DNA of 64,000 bases from Bacillota bacterium (GTDB lineage: Bacteria; Bacillota; Clostridia; Lachnospirales; Lachnospiraceae), in NCBI GenBank assembly GCA_023411555.1, contig JAEYOQ010000057.1:62001-126000 (forward strand), read 5' to 3'. Below the pieces are notes generated by a model. That model was not told the DNA's origin and did no database searches. It saw only the letters and a list, made by a program, of their open reading frames with translations. A program made the translations under genes and the position numbers. Below, piece after piece: positions 9,405 through 18,424 of this stretch (position 1 is the stretch's first letter; each line of letters opens with the position of its first letter).

Positions 9405-11681
9405 ATGAAAACAGATGATATTAAGGCAATCATTGCTAAGATGACACTGGAAGAAAAAGCAGGTATGTGCTCCGGTGCAGACTTCTGGCACACAAAAGCA
9501 GTGGAACGATTAGGGGTACCGGCGGTTATGGTATCAGACGGACCTCATGGACTGAGAAAGCAATCGGACGAAGGAGACCATCTGGGGATTAACGATAGTA
9601 TCAAAGCGGTTTGCTTTCCGGCCGGTTGCAGTACAGCAGCATCCTTTAATCGAGAGTTGATTACCCTTATGGGGGAGGCAATTGGTAATGAATGTCAGGC
9701 AGAGGGAGTAAGTGTTATTCTAGGTCCGGCAGTTAATATTAAACGTTCCCCTCTTTGTGGCAGAAACTTTGAGTATTATTCCGAGGATCCTTACTTAACA
9801 ACGGAGATGGCCGGAGCCTTGATCAAAGGGGTACAGAGTAAAAATGTAGGAACCAGTATCAAGCATTTTCTTGCCAATAATCAGGAAACCAGAAGAATGT
9901 CCTCCTCCTCCGAAGTAGACGAGAGAACACTTCGTGAGATATATCTTGCAGCCTTTGAAGGGGCGATTCGTAAAGAGAAGCCCTGGACGGTGATGTGCTC
10001 CTATAATAAGATCAATGGAGTCTATGCAGCAGAGAACAAAGAGTATCTGACCAAGGTATTACGGGATGAATGGGGATTTGATGGATATGTGGTTAGTGAC
10101 TGGGGCGCTGTGAATGCCAGAGTAGAGGATCTGGAAGCGGGTATGGATTTGGAGATGCCATCCTCCAATGGAATGAATGATAGGCTAATCGTCGATGCTG
10201 TGAAGAAGGGTACCTTAGCTGAGTCGGTATTAGACCAGGCCTGTGAGAGAATCCTGAATATTGTTTTCCGTTTTGTTGAACACCGGGATGAGGCAGCTGT
10301 CTTTGACCGAGATAAGGATCATGAGATTGCTAGAAAGGTAGCAGAGGAGACCATTGTTTTATTAAAGAATGACGGTATTCTTCCACTGAATGAGAAGGAC
10401 GAGATTGCTTTCATTGGTAAATATGCAAAGAAACCCAGGTATCAGGGAGGTGGTAGCTCCCATATCAACAGTCATAAGGTAACCTCGGCTTGGGATGCGG
10501 TGGCGCATCTTGGCAGTATTACCTATGCACAGGGCTTCAACGATGATATAGATGAAACCGATGAAGTTCTACTTGCAGAAGCGATAGAAGCAGCAAAGAA
10601 GGCAAAGGTAGCAGTTATCTTTGCAGGCTTACCGGATGCCTTTGAATCTGAGGGCTTTGATCGCAGCCATATGCGTATTCCCAATTGTCAGAATGAACTG
10701 ATCACAAGAGTAACCGAGGTTCAGCCCAATACGGTAGTGGTGCTTCATAATGGATCTCCGGTGGAGATGCCTTGGGTGAATGAGGTTAAGGGAATCATAG
10801 AAGCATATCTTGGAGGACAGGCTGTTGGTGGGGCTTGTGCGGATATTCTATTCGGTAAGGTGAATCCCAGTGGAAAGCTCCCCGAGACCTTCCCCTTAAA
10901 GCTAGAGGACAATCCATCCTATCTCTTTTATTTTGGCGAAAAAGATAAAGTAGAGTATCGTGAGGGTATCTTTGTAGGTTATCGTTATTACGACACCAAG
11001 AAGATGCAGGTATTATTCCCCTTCGGACACGGACTGAGCTATACTTCCTTTGAATATTCCAATCTACAGGTGAGTCAATCAACCATAACGGATCAAGATA
11101 CAGTAACCGTATCCATCGATGTTACGAATACCGGAAGCAGAGTGGGTAAGGAGGTCGTACAGCTATATGTCAGAGATAAAGATGGTTCCATCATCCGACC
11201 GGAGAAGGAGCTGAAAGGCTTTGACAAGGTTGAGCTACAGCCAGGCGAAACCAAGACGGTAGCCTTTACTTTAGGAAAAAGAGCCTTTGCATATTGGAAT
11301 ACTCAGCTGCATGATTGGCATGTGGAAACCGGTGAGTTTGAAATCCTTATTGGTGGGTCTTCTAGGAATATAGCAAGTTCAAAGACAATCACAGTACAAT
11401 CCACTGTGAAGCTGCCGATTACGTATACATTAGATACTACCATCGGTGACTTGATGGAGGATGAGTATGCAAAGCAGTATATCGGTGAATTGATGAAGGG
11501 AAGTCTCTTTGCCTCCGGCGATATGGAGACAGAATCAGAGGAAGAGGGAGCCTTATCCAAGGAAATGATGCTAGCGATGATTAAATATATGCCGATTCGA
11601 GGAACGCTTAGCTTTGGAGACGGATCCGTCAGCAGGGAAGACCTTCTAAAAATTCTTGATCAATTAAATGAGAGAAAATAG
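9405..11681 (+). CDS. Glycoside hydrolase family 3 (beta-glucosidase type)
   Basis: The 758-residue protein has the full GH3 layout: N-terminal TIM barrel with VSDGPHGLR, GRNFEYYSEDP, KHF (153-155) and nucleophile D232 in VVSDWGA; an alpha/beta sandwich with ETIVLLKNDG and FAGLPDAFESEGFDR; and a C-terminal fibronectin-III-like domain (VDVTNTGSRVGKEVVQLY type). No signal peptide, so it hydrolyses imported beta-glycosides in the cytosol. The ATG at 9405 follows AAAGGAG with normal spacing; an earlier in-frame start would overlap the preceding esterase. Substrate could be beta-glucosides or beta-xylosides. Partners are the adjacent esterases. Confidence 0.93.
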   Translation: MKTDDIKAIIAKMTLEEKAGMCSGADFWHTKAVERLGVPAVMVSDGPHGLRKQSDEGDHLGINDSIKAVCFPAGCSTAASFNRELITLMGEAIGNECQAEGVSVILGPAVNIKRSPLCGRNFEYYSEDPYLTTEMAGALIKGVQSKNVGTSIKHFLANNQETRRMSSSSEVDERTLREIYLAAFEGAIRKEKPWTVMCSYNKINGVYAAENKEYLTKVLRDEWGFDGYVVSDWGAVNARVEDLEAGMDLEMPSSNGMNDRLIVDAVKKGTLAESVLDQACERILNIVFRFVEHRDEAAVFDRDKDHEIARKVAEETIVLLKNDGILPLNEKDEIAFIGKYAKKPRYQGGGSSHINSHKVTSAWDAVAHLGSITYAQGFNDDIDETDEVLLAEAIEAAKKAKVAVIFAGLPDAFESEGFDRSHMRIPNCQNELITRVTEVQPNTVVVLHNGSPVEMPWVNEVKGIIEAYLGGQAVGGACADILFGKVNPSGKLPETFPLKLEDNPSYLFYFGEKDKVEYREGIFVGYRYYDTKKMQVLFPFGHGLSYTSFEYSNLQVSQSTITDQDTVTVSIDVTNTGSRVGKEVVQLYVRDKDGSIIRPEKELKGFDKVELQPGETKTVAFTLGKRAFAYWNTQLHDWHVETGEFEILIGGSSRNIASSKTITVQSTVKLPITYTLDTTIGDLMEDEYAKQYIGELMKGSLFASGDMETESEEEGALSKEMMLAMIKYMPIRGTLSFGDGSVSREDLLKILDQLNERK

Positions 11682-11811
11682 AAGCCAGAGATGGACCAGG
11701 CAGTCTCTACCATATGGACCTTGTAAATAAGGTAGAGCCGGAAGAAGGTATCATTCGATAAGGCATCTTAGGGCTGTTACATAACATATGGAAATAGTAT
11801 GGGGAAAAATA

Positions 11812-11850
11812 CATGCTTATAAGTTAGCTTATAAGTTACATGCTTATAAA
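11812..11850. repeat. Short direct repeat upstream of the tyrS promoter
   Basis: CATGCTTATAA occurs at 11812-11822 and 11839-11849 with a further GCTTATAAGTTA between them, immediately upstream of the tyrS -35 box. It could be an operator or a remnant of slippage; no regulator can be named. The preceding 11682-11811 also contains a CTCTACC...GGTAGAG hairpin without a T-run and nothing else recognisable. Confidence 0.5.
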
Positions 11851-11861
11851 ATATTTTTCTC

Positions 11862-11890
11862 TTGACAATTTCCATGAGAATGACTATACT
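11862..11890 (+). promoter_or_regulatory. Sigma-A promoter of tyrS
   Basis: TTGACA at 11862-11867 and TATACT at 11885-11890 are separated by exactly 17 nt and lie about 40 nt before the T-box leader. Confidence 0.8.
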
Positions 11891-11929
11891 AGCCAGTAAT
11901 ATATATAAGAAAAGCGTTGATAAGAAAGA

Positions 11930-12202
11930 GTAAGAATGAAGCTGACTTACAGAAAGCTACCGGTTGATGAGAGGAGCAAGAAGGCACATTCCGAATACAT
12001 CTTTGAGCATCTCACCGAACGGAGATTTCCAAGTAGGCTGTTGACGGTCCCCTGCACCCGTTATCGTGCTAGAGTATAACCAGAGCTGATATTCAGACTT
12101 TGACGTACTCAAAGAGGTTGGCTATGAGAGTAGCCGATAAATAAGAGGTGGTACCGCGTGAGTAATCCCGCCCTCTAAGCAATTAGAGGAGCGGGTTTTT
12201 TG
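11930..12202 (+). promoter_or_regulatory. T-box riboswitch, tyrosine-specific
   Basis: The leader carries the T-box core TGGTACCGCG at 12149-12158, preceded by an AGAGG purine stretch, and ends in an intrinsic terminator (CCCGCCCTCT at 12167-12176 pairing with AGAGGAGCGGG, then T6). Upstream, stem I has the typical AGAAAGCTACCGGTTGATGAG start. The specifier is read as TAC at 11996-11998 in the context GAA-TAC-A, matching tyrosine and the downstream tyrosyl-tRNA synthetase gene. Uncharged tRNA-Tyr should stabilise the antiterminator and allow expression. Confidence 0.92.
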
Positions 12203-12257
12203 ATTCCTTGTGCCAATTATTGAGCATTCAAACATAAAAAATAAAAGGAGAATCAGT

Positions 12258-13505
12258 ATGAGAACAATTAATAAGGAAGAACAGCAAAGAATTGAGGAAC
12301 AAATTAGAATAATAAGAAAGGGTACTTTAGAAATCATATCGGAGGAGGAGCTGAGAGAGAAGCTGATCTTCTCACTGGTGAAAAACAAGCCACTGATTGT
12401 AAAGCTTGGCTTAGATCCAAGTGCTCCTGATATCCATCTGGGTCATACGGTAGTTCTTCGTAAGATAAAGCAGCTTCAGGATTTAGGTCATCATGCAGTA
12501 ATCATAATCGGAGATTTTACTGCGAAGATTGGAGATCCTACCGGCAAGTCCAAAACTCGTAGGCCACTCAGTGAAGAAGAGGTTCGAAGAAATGCTGCAA
12601 CCTATACAGAGCAGATCTTTAAGGTGATTGATCCTAATAAAACTACGGTCCGCTTTAATAGCGAATGGCTATCGAAGCTGAATTTTGAGGAGGTAATCCA
12701 ATTAGCAGCAAGTACTACAGTAGCAAGACTTTTAGAACGAGATGATTTCCAGGGACGTTTTCGAAGAAATGAATCCATCGGACTACACGAGTTCTTCTAC
12801 CCACTGATGCAGGCTTATGATTCCGTTGAGATCGATGCTGACATCGAAATGGGAGGTACTGATCAGACCTTTAATATTCTGATGGGCAGAAATCTTCAGA
12901 GCAGTATGGGGAAAAGTAAGCAAATCGCCTTATTCATGCCAATACTGGAGGGACTGGATGGAGTAGAGAAGATGAGTAAGAGCCTTGGTAATTACATTGG
13001 AATCTTTGAGCCTGCCGAAGTCATGTTTAAAAAGGTGATGGAGATACCGGATCAACTGATACTGCGCTACTTTGAGCTTGTTACCGATGAGCATCCGGAC
13101 CTTATTGACGAACGGAAGAGGGAGATGGAAGCCGGAAGGAATCCCAGGGACTTAAAGCTTGAGCTAGCGCAAATCATAACAAGGCTATACCATACAGAAC
13201 AAGAGGCTGTGCAAGCAGAGGAATACTTCCATACTGTATTTCAGATGGGAGAGCTTCCTGAAAATATGCCCGAGCTATGTATTCCTAAAGGAAGTAATAC
13301 CTTAATGGATATTATTCCTCATCTGCTGAAATCTGGAATTATCCCTTCCGGCAGCGAGTTTCGCCGTCTTGTGAAGCAGGGGGGAGTACAGGTCAACCAG
13401 AAGAAGCTGGATCAGCTTGAGGTATCCTTTACAGAGGACCAGCTGGTTATGCGAATTGGCAAGAAGAAATTTGTAAGAATAATATTTGCTTCAGAGGCAG
13501 AATAG
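12258..13505 (+). CDS. tyrS: Tyrosyl-tRNA synthetase (TyrS/TyrZ)
   Basis: This 415-residue class I synthetase attaches tyrosine to tRNA-Tyr. It shows the HIGH-type motif HLGH (60-63), the tyrosine-pocket region DIEMGGTDQTFNILMGR, the KMSKS loop (VEKMSKSLGN) and a C-terminal S4-like RNA-binding segment (GSEFRRLVKQGGVQVN). The sequence is closer to the TyrZ-type branch in my judgement. The ATG at 12258 follows AAAAGGAG; the longer in-frame reading from 12210 would start within the T-box terminator tail and lacks a ribosome site. Regulated by the upstream T-box. Confidence 0.96.
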   Translation: MRTINKEEQQRIEEQIRIIRKGTLEIISEEELREKLIFSLVKNKPLIVKLGLDPSAPDIHLGHTVVLRKIKQLQDLGHHAVIIIGDFTAKIGDPTGKSKTRRPLSEEEVRRNAATYTEQIFKVIDPNKTTVRFNSEWLSKLNFEEVIQLAASTTVARLLERDDFQGRFRRNESIGLHEFFYPLMQAYDSVEIDADIEMGGTDQTFNILMGRNLQSSMGKSKQIALFMPILEGLDGVEKMSKSLGNYIGIFEPAEVMFKKVMEIPDQLILRYFELVTDEHPDLIDERKREMEAGRNPRDLKLELAQIITRLYHTEQEAVQAEEYFHTVFQMGELPENMPELCIPKGSNTLMDIIPHLLKSGIIPSGSEFRRLVKQGGVQVNQKKLDQLEVSFTEDQLVMRIGKKKFVRIIFASEAE

Positions 13506-13521
13506 GTCTGAGAGAGGTAAG

Positions 13522-13560
13522 GGAGTATTACATGACCAAGGAGGCAGCAAGTAATACTCC
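13522..13560 (+). terminator. Hairpin between convergent tyrS and proS
   Basis: GGAGTATTAC (13522-13531) and GTAATACTCC (13551-13560) form a perfect 10-bp stem with a 19-nt loop just after tyrS. There is no adjacent T-run, so it may protect the mRNA end rather than terminate on its own. Confidence 0.5.
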
Positions 13561-13668
13561 ATACCATTATTCAATTACGTATCATTAAGGTACTGTAAAT
13601 ATACGGATCATCTTGGGTAGAGGCACCTGCTCTGAGAAAGCGATTACGAGATGGCCAGGTTACTCAGA

Positions 13669-15387
13669 CTATAAGGAAAGCATGCTGCTGATCAATTCTA
13701 TGATTACAGGTACAATCTGTGATGACTCAACCCGTTTATTAATAGCCTTATCTCTAGTGACAAGCTCAACACAATTCTCCTGAAGATTTCTAGGGCTAAC
13801 GATAATGCGGATTGGTACACCAAGGAGGTCAGCATCCGAGAACATAACGCCGGCGCGGACGTCCCGATCATCATAGATTACCTCCACCTGCCTCTTTTGT
13901 AATTCTTCATAAAGATGATCTGCATATTCTTTCGTCTTGGCATCATCAACACGCAGACAGCATAGGTGAACCTGCCAGGGTGAGATGGCCATTGGCCAGA
14001 TTGGTCCGTATTCATCATGATGGACTTCGCATACGGAGGCAGCAAGCCTACCGATACCGATTCCATAGCAGCCCATGATCGGATAGTGTAGTTCACCCTT
14101 ATTGTCCAGATACTGCATGTTCATGGATTTTGTATATTTGGTTCCGAGCTGGAAGATGTTGCCCACCTCAATTCCCCTGGAAAGGGTTATAGAGGATTTA
14201 CCGCAATGAGGGCAGATTCCGCCATCCTTAATCTTTGACAGATCGTAATATTCTACTTCACCAATATCTCGAAGAAGGTTTAAGCCGGTATAATGGTAAT
14301 CAGTCTGATTGCCGCCACATACCAAATGGTCTATACCACGCAATGATTGGTCATAAAGTACAGTACATTGCTCACAATCAAGCTGATAGGGACCGATAAA
14401 ACCGGCAACCAAAGGAGAAGTCTCATCCAATAAAGCAGGATGAACATTGTCTCCAAGATAATTGGTTAGCTTAGCCTCACTGACATCCATATCTCCACGA
14501 AGGAAGACAGCAACATATTCTCCTGTCAGATCCTTCTGATAAACGACTGCCTTACAGGTATTCTCTACAGGAACCTTTAAGAGGGTTGCAATCTCTTCGA
14601 TGGTAGAGGCATTGGGAGTCGGAACTAATTGAAGGGGCTTCACAGGCAGAGTATTCATATTATGCACAATATTTTCTGCGGCTTCAATATTGGCTTTGTA
14701 ATCACATTCTGAGCAGATGGCCAGAGAGTCTTCCCCCACAGGAGTAAGCAGCATAAATTCATGAGAGATACTGCCTCCCATCATGCCTGAGTCGGAAGCA
14801 ACGGAGATAACCTCCGGAATACCAGCTCTTGCAAAGATACGCTCATATGCCTTATGACACCTATCATAATATTGCTCCAGATCTTCCTGTGAGGTATGGA
14901 AGGAGTAAGCATCCTTCATCGTGAATTCTCGTACCCTGATTAATCCGGCCCGTGGGCGGGCTTCATCGCGGAATTTTGTCTGGATTTGGTATATCATAAA
15001 GGGATATTTGGCATAGCTTCCGGCATACTCTCGAACCAGCTGCACCGCAGCTTCCTCGTGGGTCATACCTAGGACCATCGGGCTGCCGTTTCTATCTTTA
15101 AAACGGAGCAGCTCTGCTCCGACATTCTCATACCGTCCGGATTCCTCCCACAAGGAACCGGGTAAAGCGACCGGAAAGGAGACCTCCTGTCCATCGATAC
15201 GATCCATCTCCTCACGGATGATTTGCTCAATTTTCTTTGCAATTCTCTTAAGGGGAGGATAGGAGGAATAGATACCGTTGGCAACATATTTCATGTATCC
15301 GCCACGTATCATCAGAGCATGACTGTCAATAATACAATCCGCCGGCCTTTCCTTAAAACGATCTCCAACTAAATTTTTTAATTTCAT
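13669..15387 (-). CDS. proS: Prolyl-tRNA synthetase, bacterial type
   Basis: The 572-residue class II enzyme charges tRNA-Pro. Visible are motif 2/3 regions (TKFRDEARPRAGLIRVREFTMKDAYSFH and the GCYGIGIGRL segment), the inserted YbaK-like editing domain at roughly residues 225-380 (TLLKVPVENTCKAVVYQ, RGDMDVSEAKL) and a C-terminal anticodon-binding domain (LCCLRVDDAKTKEYADHLYEEL). The GGAGG just before the ATG on the minus strand supports the start. It converges with tyrS and is preceded by its own T-box leader. Confidence 0.96.
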   Translation of the reverse strand: MKLKNLVGDRFKERPADCIIDSHALMIRGGYMKYVANGIYSSYPPLKRIAKKIEQIIREEMDRIDGQEVSFPVALPGSLWEESGRYENVGAELLRFKDRNGSPMVLGMTHEEAAVQLVREYAGSYAKYPFMIYQIQTKFRDEARPRAGLIRVREFTMKDAYSFHTSQEDLEQYYDRCHKAYERIFARAGIPEVISVASDSGMMGGSISHEFMLLTPVGEDSLAICSECDYKANIEAAENIVHNMNTLPVKPLQLVPTPNASTIEEIATLLKVPVENTCKAVVYQKDLTGEYVAVFLRGDMDVSEAKLTNYLGDNVHPALLDETSPLVAGFIGPYQLDCEQCTVLYDQSLRGIDHLVCGGNQTDYHYTGLNLLRDIGEVEYYDLSKIKDGGICPHCGKSSITLSRGIEVGNIFQLGTKYTKSMNMQYLDNKGELHYPIMGCYGIGIGRLAASVCEVHHDEYGPIWPMAISPWQVHLCCLRVDDAKTKEYADHLYEELQKRQVEVIYDDRDVRAGVMFSDADLLGVPIRIIVSPRNLQENCVELVTRDKAINKRVESSQIVPVIIELISSMLSL

Positions 15388-15455
15388 GTAAAACCTCCAT
15401 AATTAGTTTTGATTTAACCTACTTCATCCAAGCGAAAGCGTGTTGCGAATAAACT

Positions 15456-15712
15456 AAAAAAGCCCTAAGCTGAAGAACAGCTTAGGGCGAACCATCGGTC
15501 CGTGTTACCACCTAAATTCAGAGTAATCTCTGCGCTTATTAAGTACAAGGCTTATTTGCCTGATACCTATTCCAGTTAACGGTGGAAGTCCGGTGAAGCC
15601 TACTTAAAATTGTTCGGTTCACGGCTCTAAGATGGGTTCTATATTTTGTCCTTGAAGATTTGCACCAACCATCTTCTCTCTGTGAATTCCAAAATATATA
15701 CTATTTCTTTTC
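15456..15712 (-). promoter_or_regulatory. T-box riboswitch, proline-specific
   Basis: Read on the minus strand: the T-box core TGGTAACACG is the complement of 15501-15510, followed by an intrinsic terminator with an 11-bp stem (15462-15472 with 15478-15488) and a T-run at 15456-15461. Stem I shows GATGGTTGGTGCAAATC, and the specifier is read as CCC (complement of 15634-15636) in the context GAA-CCC-A, a proline codon matching the proS gene downstream. Confidence 0.9.
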
Positions 15713-15739
15713 ATAGCCTTTTCTACTATATTTTTGCTT

Positions 15740-15768
15740 ATGCTACCATAAGAATTTCCGATTGTCAA
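15740..15768 (-). promoter_or_regulatory. Promoter of the proS T-box transcript
   Basis: On the minus strand TTGACA (complement of 15763-15768) is followed after 17 nt by TAGCAT (complement of 15740-15745), shortly before the T-box leader. Confidence 0.7.
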
Positions 15769-15824
15769 TCAATTTCTTAGATTAGATACCTGATCTAACA
15801 TATCTTGCTACTGTTCACAGCTGA

Positions 15825-17123
15825 TCATCTTACCAGACTCTTTAGGTCGGAATAGAAGTTCGGATAGGAGATATTCACGCATTCTGCACCTGTTATGTAG
15901 GTTTCTCCCTCCGCTAGCAAAGCAGCAATAGCAAAGGACATAGCGATACGATGATCGAATTTGCTGTCAATGGTTGCTCCATGAAGGGGGCTGCCGCCAT
16001 TGATAATCATACCATCCGGGGTGGCTGTAATATCAGCGCCCATTCGGGTTAGATTATCAACCATAACATCGATGCGGTTCGATTCCTTGACCTTAAGCTC
16101 TGCGGCATCCTTAATCACCGTCTGTCCCTGTGCAAAGCAGGCTAATACAGCAATCATCGGAAGCTCATCTATCAGAGTAGGAATAAGTTCACCGCCTATC
16201 TGCACAGCAGACAGCTCGCTAGAGCGAACCACCAGATCGGCGACCGGCTCTCCGCCATTGTCAATCCGATTCTCTAAGGTGATGTCAGCGCCCATTTGCT
16301 TACATACCTGTAGAATTCCGTCTCGGGTCGGATTGATGCCCACATTCTTAATGATAATCTCTGAATTAGGAACCAATAATCCGGCAGCTATAAAATAGGC
16401 AGCAGAAGAGATATCACCGGGTACATTGATTTGCTGTCCGGTTAGGTTTGGGTTGGGCTTAACGGTAGCAGTATTTCCTGAGCTCGTTACTGACGCGCCA
16501 AAGGTGGAGAGCATCCGCTCGGTATGATTTCTGGAGAGAGAGGGCTCTGAGACTGAGGTTTCGCCTTCGCCGTAAAGTCCCGCCAGTAGGATACAGGATT
16601 TAATCTGTGCTGAAGCCACCGGAGAATTATAATGGATTCCTGTTAATCCTTTTCTGTTGCCTGCAGTTGCATTGATGGCAAGTGGGGCACAGCCATTATC
16701 CTTAATGCTCTTAATATCTGCCCCCATCATGGCTAAGGGTGTCATAATTCGCCCCATGGGTCTACGCCTTATTGATTCGTCACCGATTAAGGTGGCTTCA
16801 AAGTGTTGACCACATAGAATACCGGAGATCAGGCGAATGGTCGTGCCGCTATTACCGACATCCAGAATATCTGCCGGTTTGGACAACCCATACAAGCCTT
16901 TGCCTTTGATCATGACATGGTTAGAGACAGGGTTATTCTCGATTTCGATACCAAGCTGTCGAAAGCAGCTTATGGTAGAGAGGCAGTCTGCGCCTTGAAG
17001 GAAATTAGTTACCTCAGTGGTACCTTGTGCCAAGGCACCTAACATAACAGATCGATGGGAGACGGATTTGTCTCCGGGTACCTGTATCACCCCTTTTAGG
17101 GGGCCGCTTTTCTGAAATTTCAT
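15825..17123 (-). CDS. aroA: EPSP synthase (3-phosphoshikimate 1-carboxyvinyltransferase)
   Basis: The 432-residue enzyme joins shikimate-3-phosphate and phosphoenolpyruvate in the shikimate pathway. Typical motifs are PGDKSVSHRSVMLGALAQGTT near the N terminus, DVGNSGTTIRL, GDESIRRRPMGR, LPMIAVLACFAQG and the C-terminal DHRIAMSFAIAAL. A GGAGA site precedes the start on the minus strand. It is the third gene of aroF-tyrA-aroA, 108 nt after tyrA. The glycine-alanine inhibitor-sensitivity region (GNSGT here) was not analysed further. Confidence 0.95.
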   Translation of the reverse strand: MKFQKSGPLKGVIQVPGDKSVSHRSVMLGALAQGTTEVTNFLQGADCLSTISCFRQLGIEIENNPVSNHVMIKGKGLYGLSKPADILDVGNSGTTIRLISGILCGQHFEATLIGDESIRRRPMGRIMTPLAMMGADIKSIKDNGCAPLAINATAGNRKGLTGIHYNSPVASAQIKSCILLAGLYGEGETSVSEPSLSRNHTERMLSTFGASVTSSGNTATVKPNPNLTGQQINVPGDISSAAYFIAAGLLVPNSEIIIKNVGINPTRDGILQVCKQMGADITLENRIDNGGEPVADLVVRSSELSAVQIGGELIPTLIDELPMIAVLACFAQGQTVIKDAAELKVKESNRIDVMVDNLTRMGADITATPDGMIINGGSPLHGATIDSKFDHRIAMSFAIAALLAEGETYITGAECVNISYPNFYSDLKSLVR

Positions 17124-17231
17124 TGCATAGGTCTCCTTATCTATGTTATTGTCATTATCATTATGATGGATGCATCATTACAGCTGAAATTATGTTCATT
17201 CATAATAAACGGCTACTCTGAATGCAAAGGT

Positions 17232-18368
17232 TTATTTTCGTTCATAGATGCGGTAATTATATCTTCCAAGTAGGACAGTAGCTTTCTGCTGAGCCTCCTC
17301 GTCATAGAATTCGATACGAAGAACACCCTCCTCGAATTCTCGGTTATGAATAATTCCTATATTCTTTATACTGATTTGGTTGCTGGCAAGAAGGGTCGCA
17401 ATGGTAGCGATCGCTCCGGCTTCATCCACGATATCCAGATACACCTCAAAGAGCTTCTTTAACATCCCGATGGATTTGTTCGGAATAGCACTACGGTATT
17501 CACCTGCAGTATCAAACATCTGATACAGAAAATCTCCGTCTCTCCTAGATAATGCCTCAGAAGCAACACGAAGAGCCTCTATGTAAGTATCGAGGCATTT
17601 CTTGATCTCATCCGTATTGGTAAGACAGATATTTTGCCACATGATAGGAGAGGAGGAGGCAATTCTGGTGATGTCCTTAAAGCCACCGGCGGCTAGAGCC
17701 CTCATCTTTTCTTCTTCATCATCGGATTCACGAACCAGATTCACTAGTTGAGCAGCTATGATATGAGGAACGTGACTGATTGTAGCTGTAATCTTATCAT
17801 GCTCTCCGGCATCGAGAATAATCGGTAAGGAACCCATTCGTTTAACCAATTCATACATGGTCTCGGTCATATGCTTGGGAGTTTTATCAGTGGGAGTAAG
17901 GATATAGTACGCATTTTCCAGAAGAAGAGCATAGGAGTTGGTATATCCTGTCTTCTCGGAGCCTGTCATAGGGTGACCACCTATGAACTGGGCTTCCAGT
18001 TCCAATGCTCTCACTGCTTCATGTATGTTTGATTTAACACTTCCGACATCAGTAAGGATACAGTTCGGTTTAAGTATGGGTTTCAGCTGCTTGAGATACT
18101 CGATATTGGATAGAACCGGTGCACATAAGAACACCAGATCACATTCGGAAAAGCCATTCATAAGCTTGTTTGTTACCTGATCCAGAATCTGATCCTTAAG
18201 AGCAGCCGCTAGATCATCACTGGGCTTATTCTGATGATAATCATAAGCAATCAGATAATAGTCTGGATTAAGCTTCTTTAATGCCCGGGCAATGGAACCG
18301 CCAATTAATCCAAACCCTATAAACCCAATTCTAATGTCGCTCATAAAATCACTTTCAAAATCGCTCAT
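17232..18368 (-). CDS. tyrA: Prephenate dehydrogenase with C-terminal ACT domain
   Basis: The 378-residue protein has an N-terminal NAD-binding fold (IRIGFIGFGLIGGSIARAL), prephenate dehydrogenase motifs (LTDVGSVKSNI, FIGGHPMTGSEKTGY, ISHVPHIIAAQL) and a C-terminal ACT domain (YLDIVDEAGAIATIATLLAS). It converts prephenate to 4-hydroxyphenylpyruvate for tyrosine synthesis; ACT domains usually mediate feedback by tyrosine. The start at 18368 is chosen because AGGAGG lies 5 nt upstream; a second in-frame ATG eight codons later has no such site. It follows aroF by 56 nt. Confidence 0.95.
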   Translation of the reverse strand: MSDFESDFMSDIRIGFIGFGLIGGSIARALKKLNPDYYLIAYDYHQNKPSDDLAAALKDQILDQVTNKLMNGFSECDLVFLCAPVLSNIEYLKQLKPILKPNCILTDVGSVKSNIHEAVRALELEAQFIGGHPMTGSEKTGYTNSYALLLENAYYILTPTDKTPKHMTETMYELVKRMGSLPIILDAGEHDKITATISHVPHIIAAQLVNLVRESDDEEEKMRALAAGGFKDITRIASSSPIMWQNICLTNTDEIKKCLDTYIEALRVASEALSRRDGDFLYQMFDTAGEYRSAIPNKSIGMLKKLFEVYLDIVDEAGAIATIATLLASNQISIKNIGIIHNREFEEGVLRIEFYDEEAQQKATVLLGRYNYRIYERK

Positions 18369-18424
18369 GAATGCCTCCTGTAGGATATCTATAATTATTA
18401 TGCTATAAGTTTCTGATAATCATC

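Noticed and set aside
16000..16398. 132-codon open frame opposite aroA
   Set aside because: Antisense shadow of a highly conserved enzyme; no ribosome site or recognisable protein.
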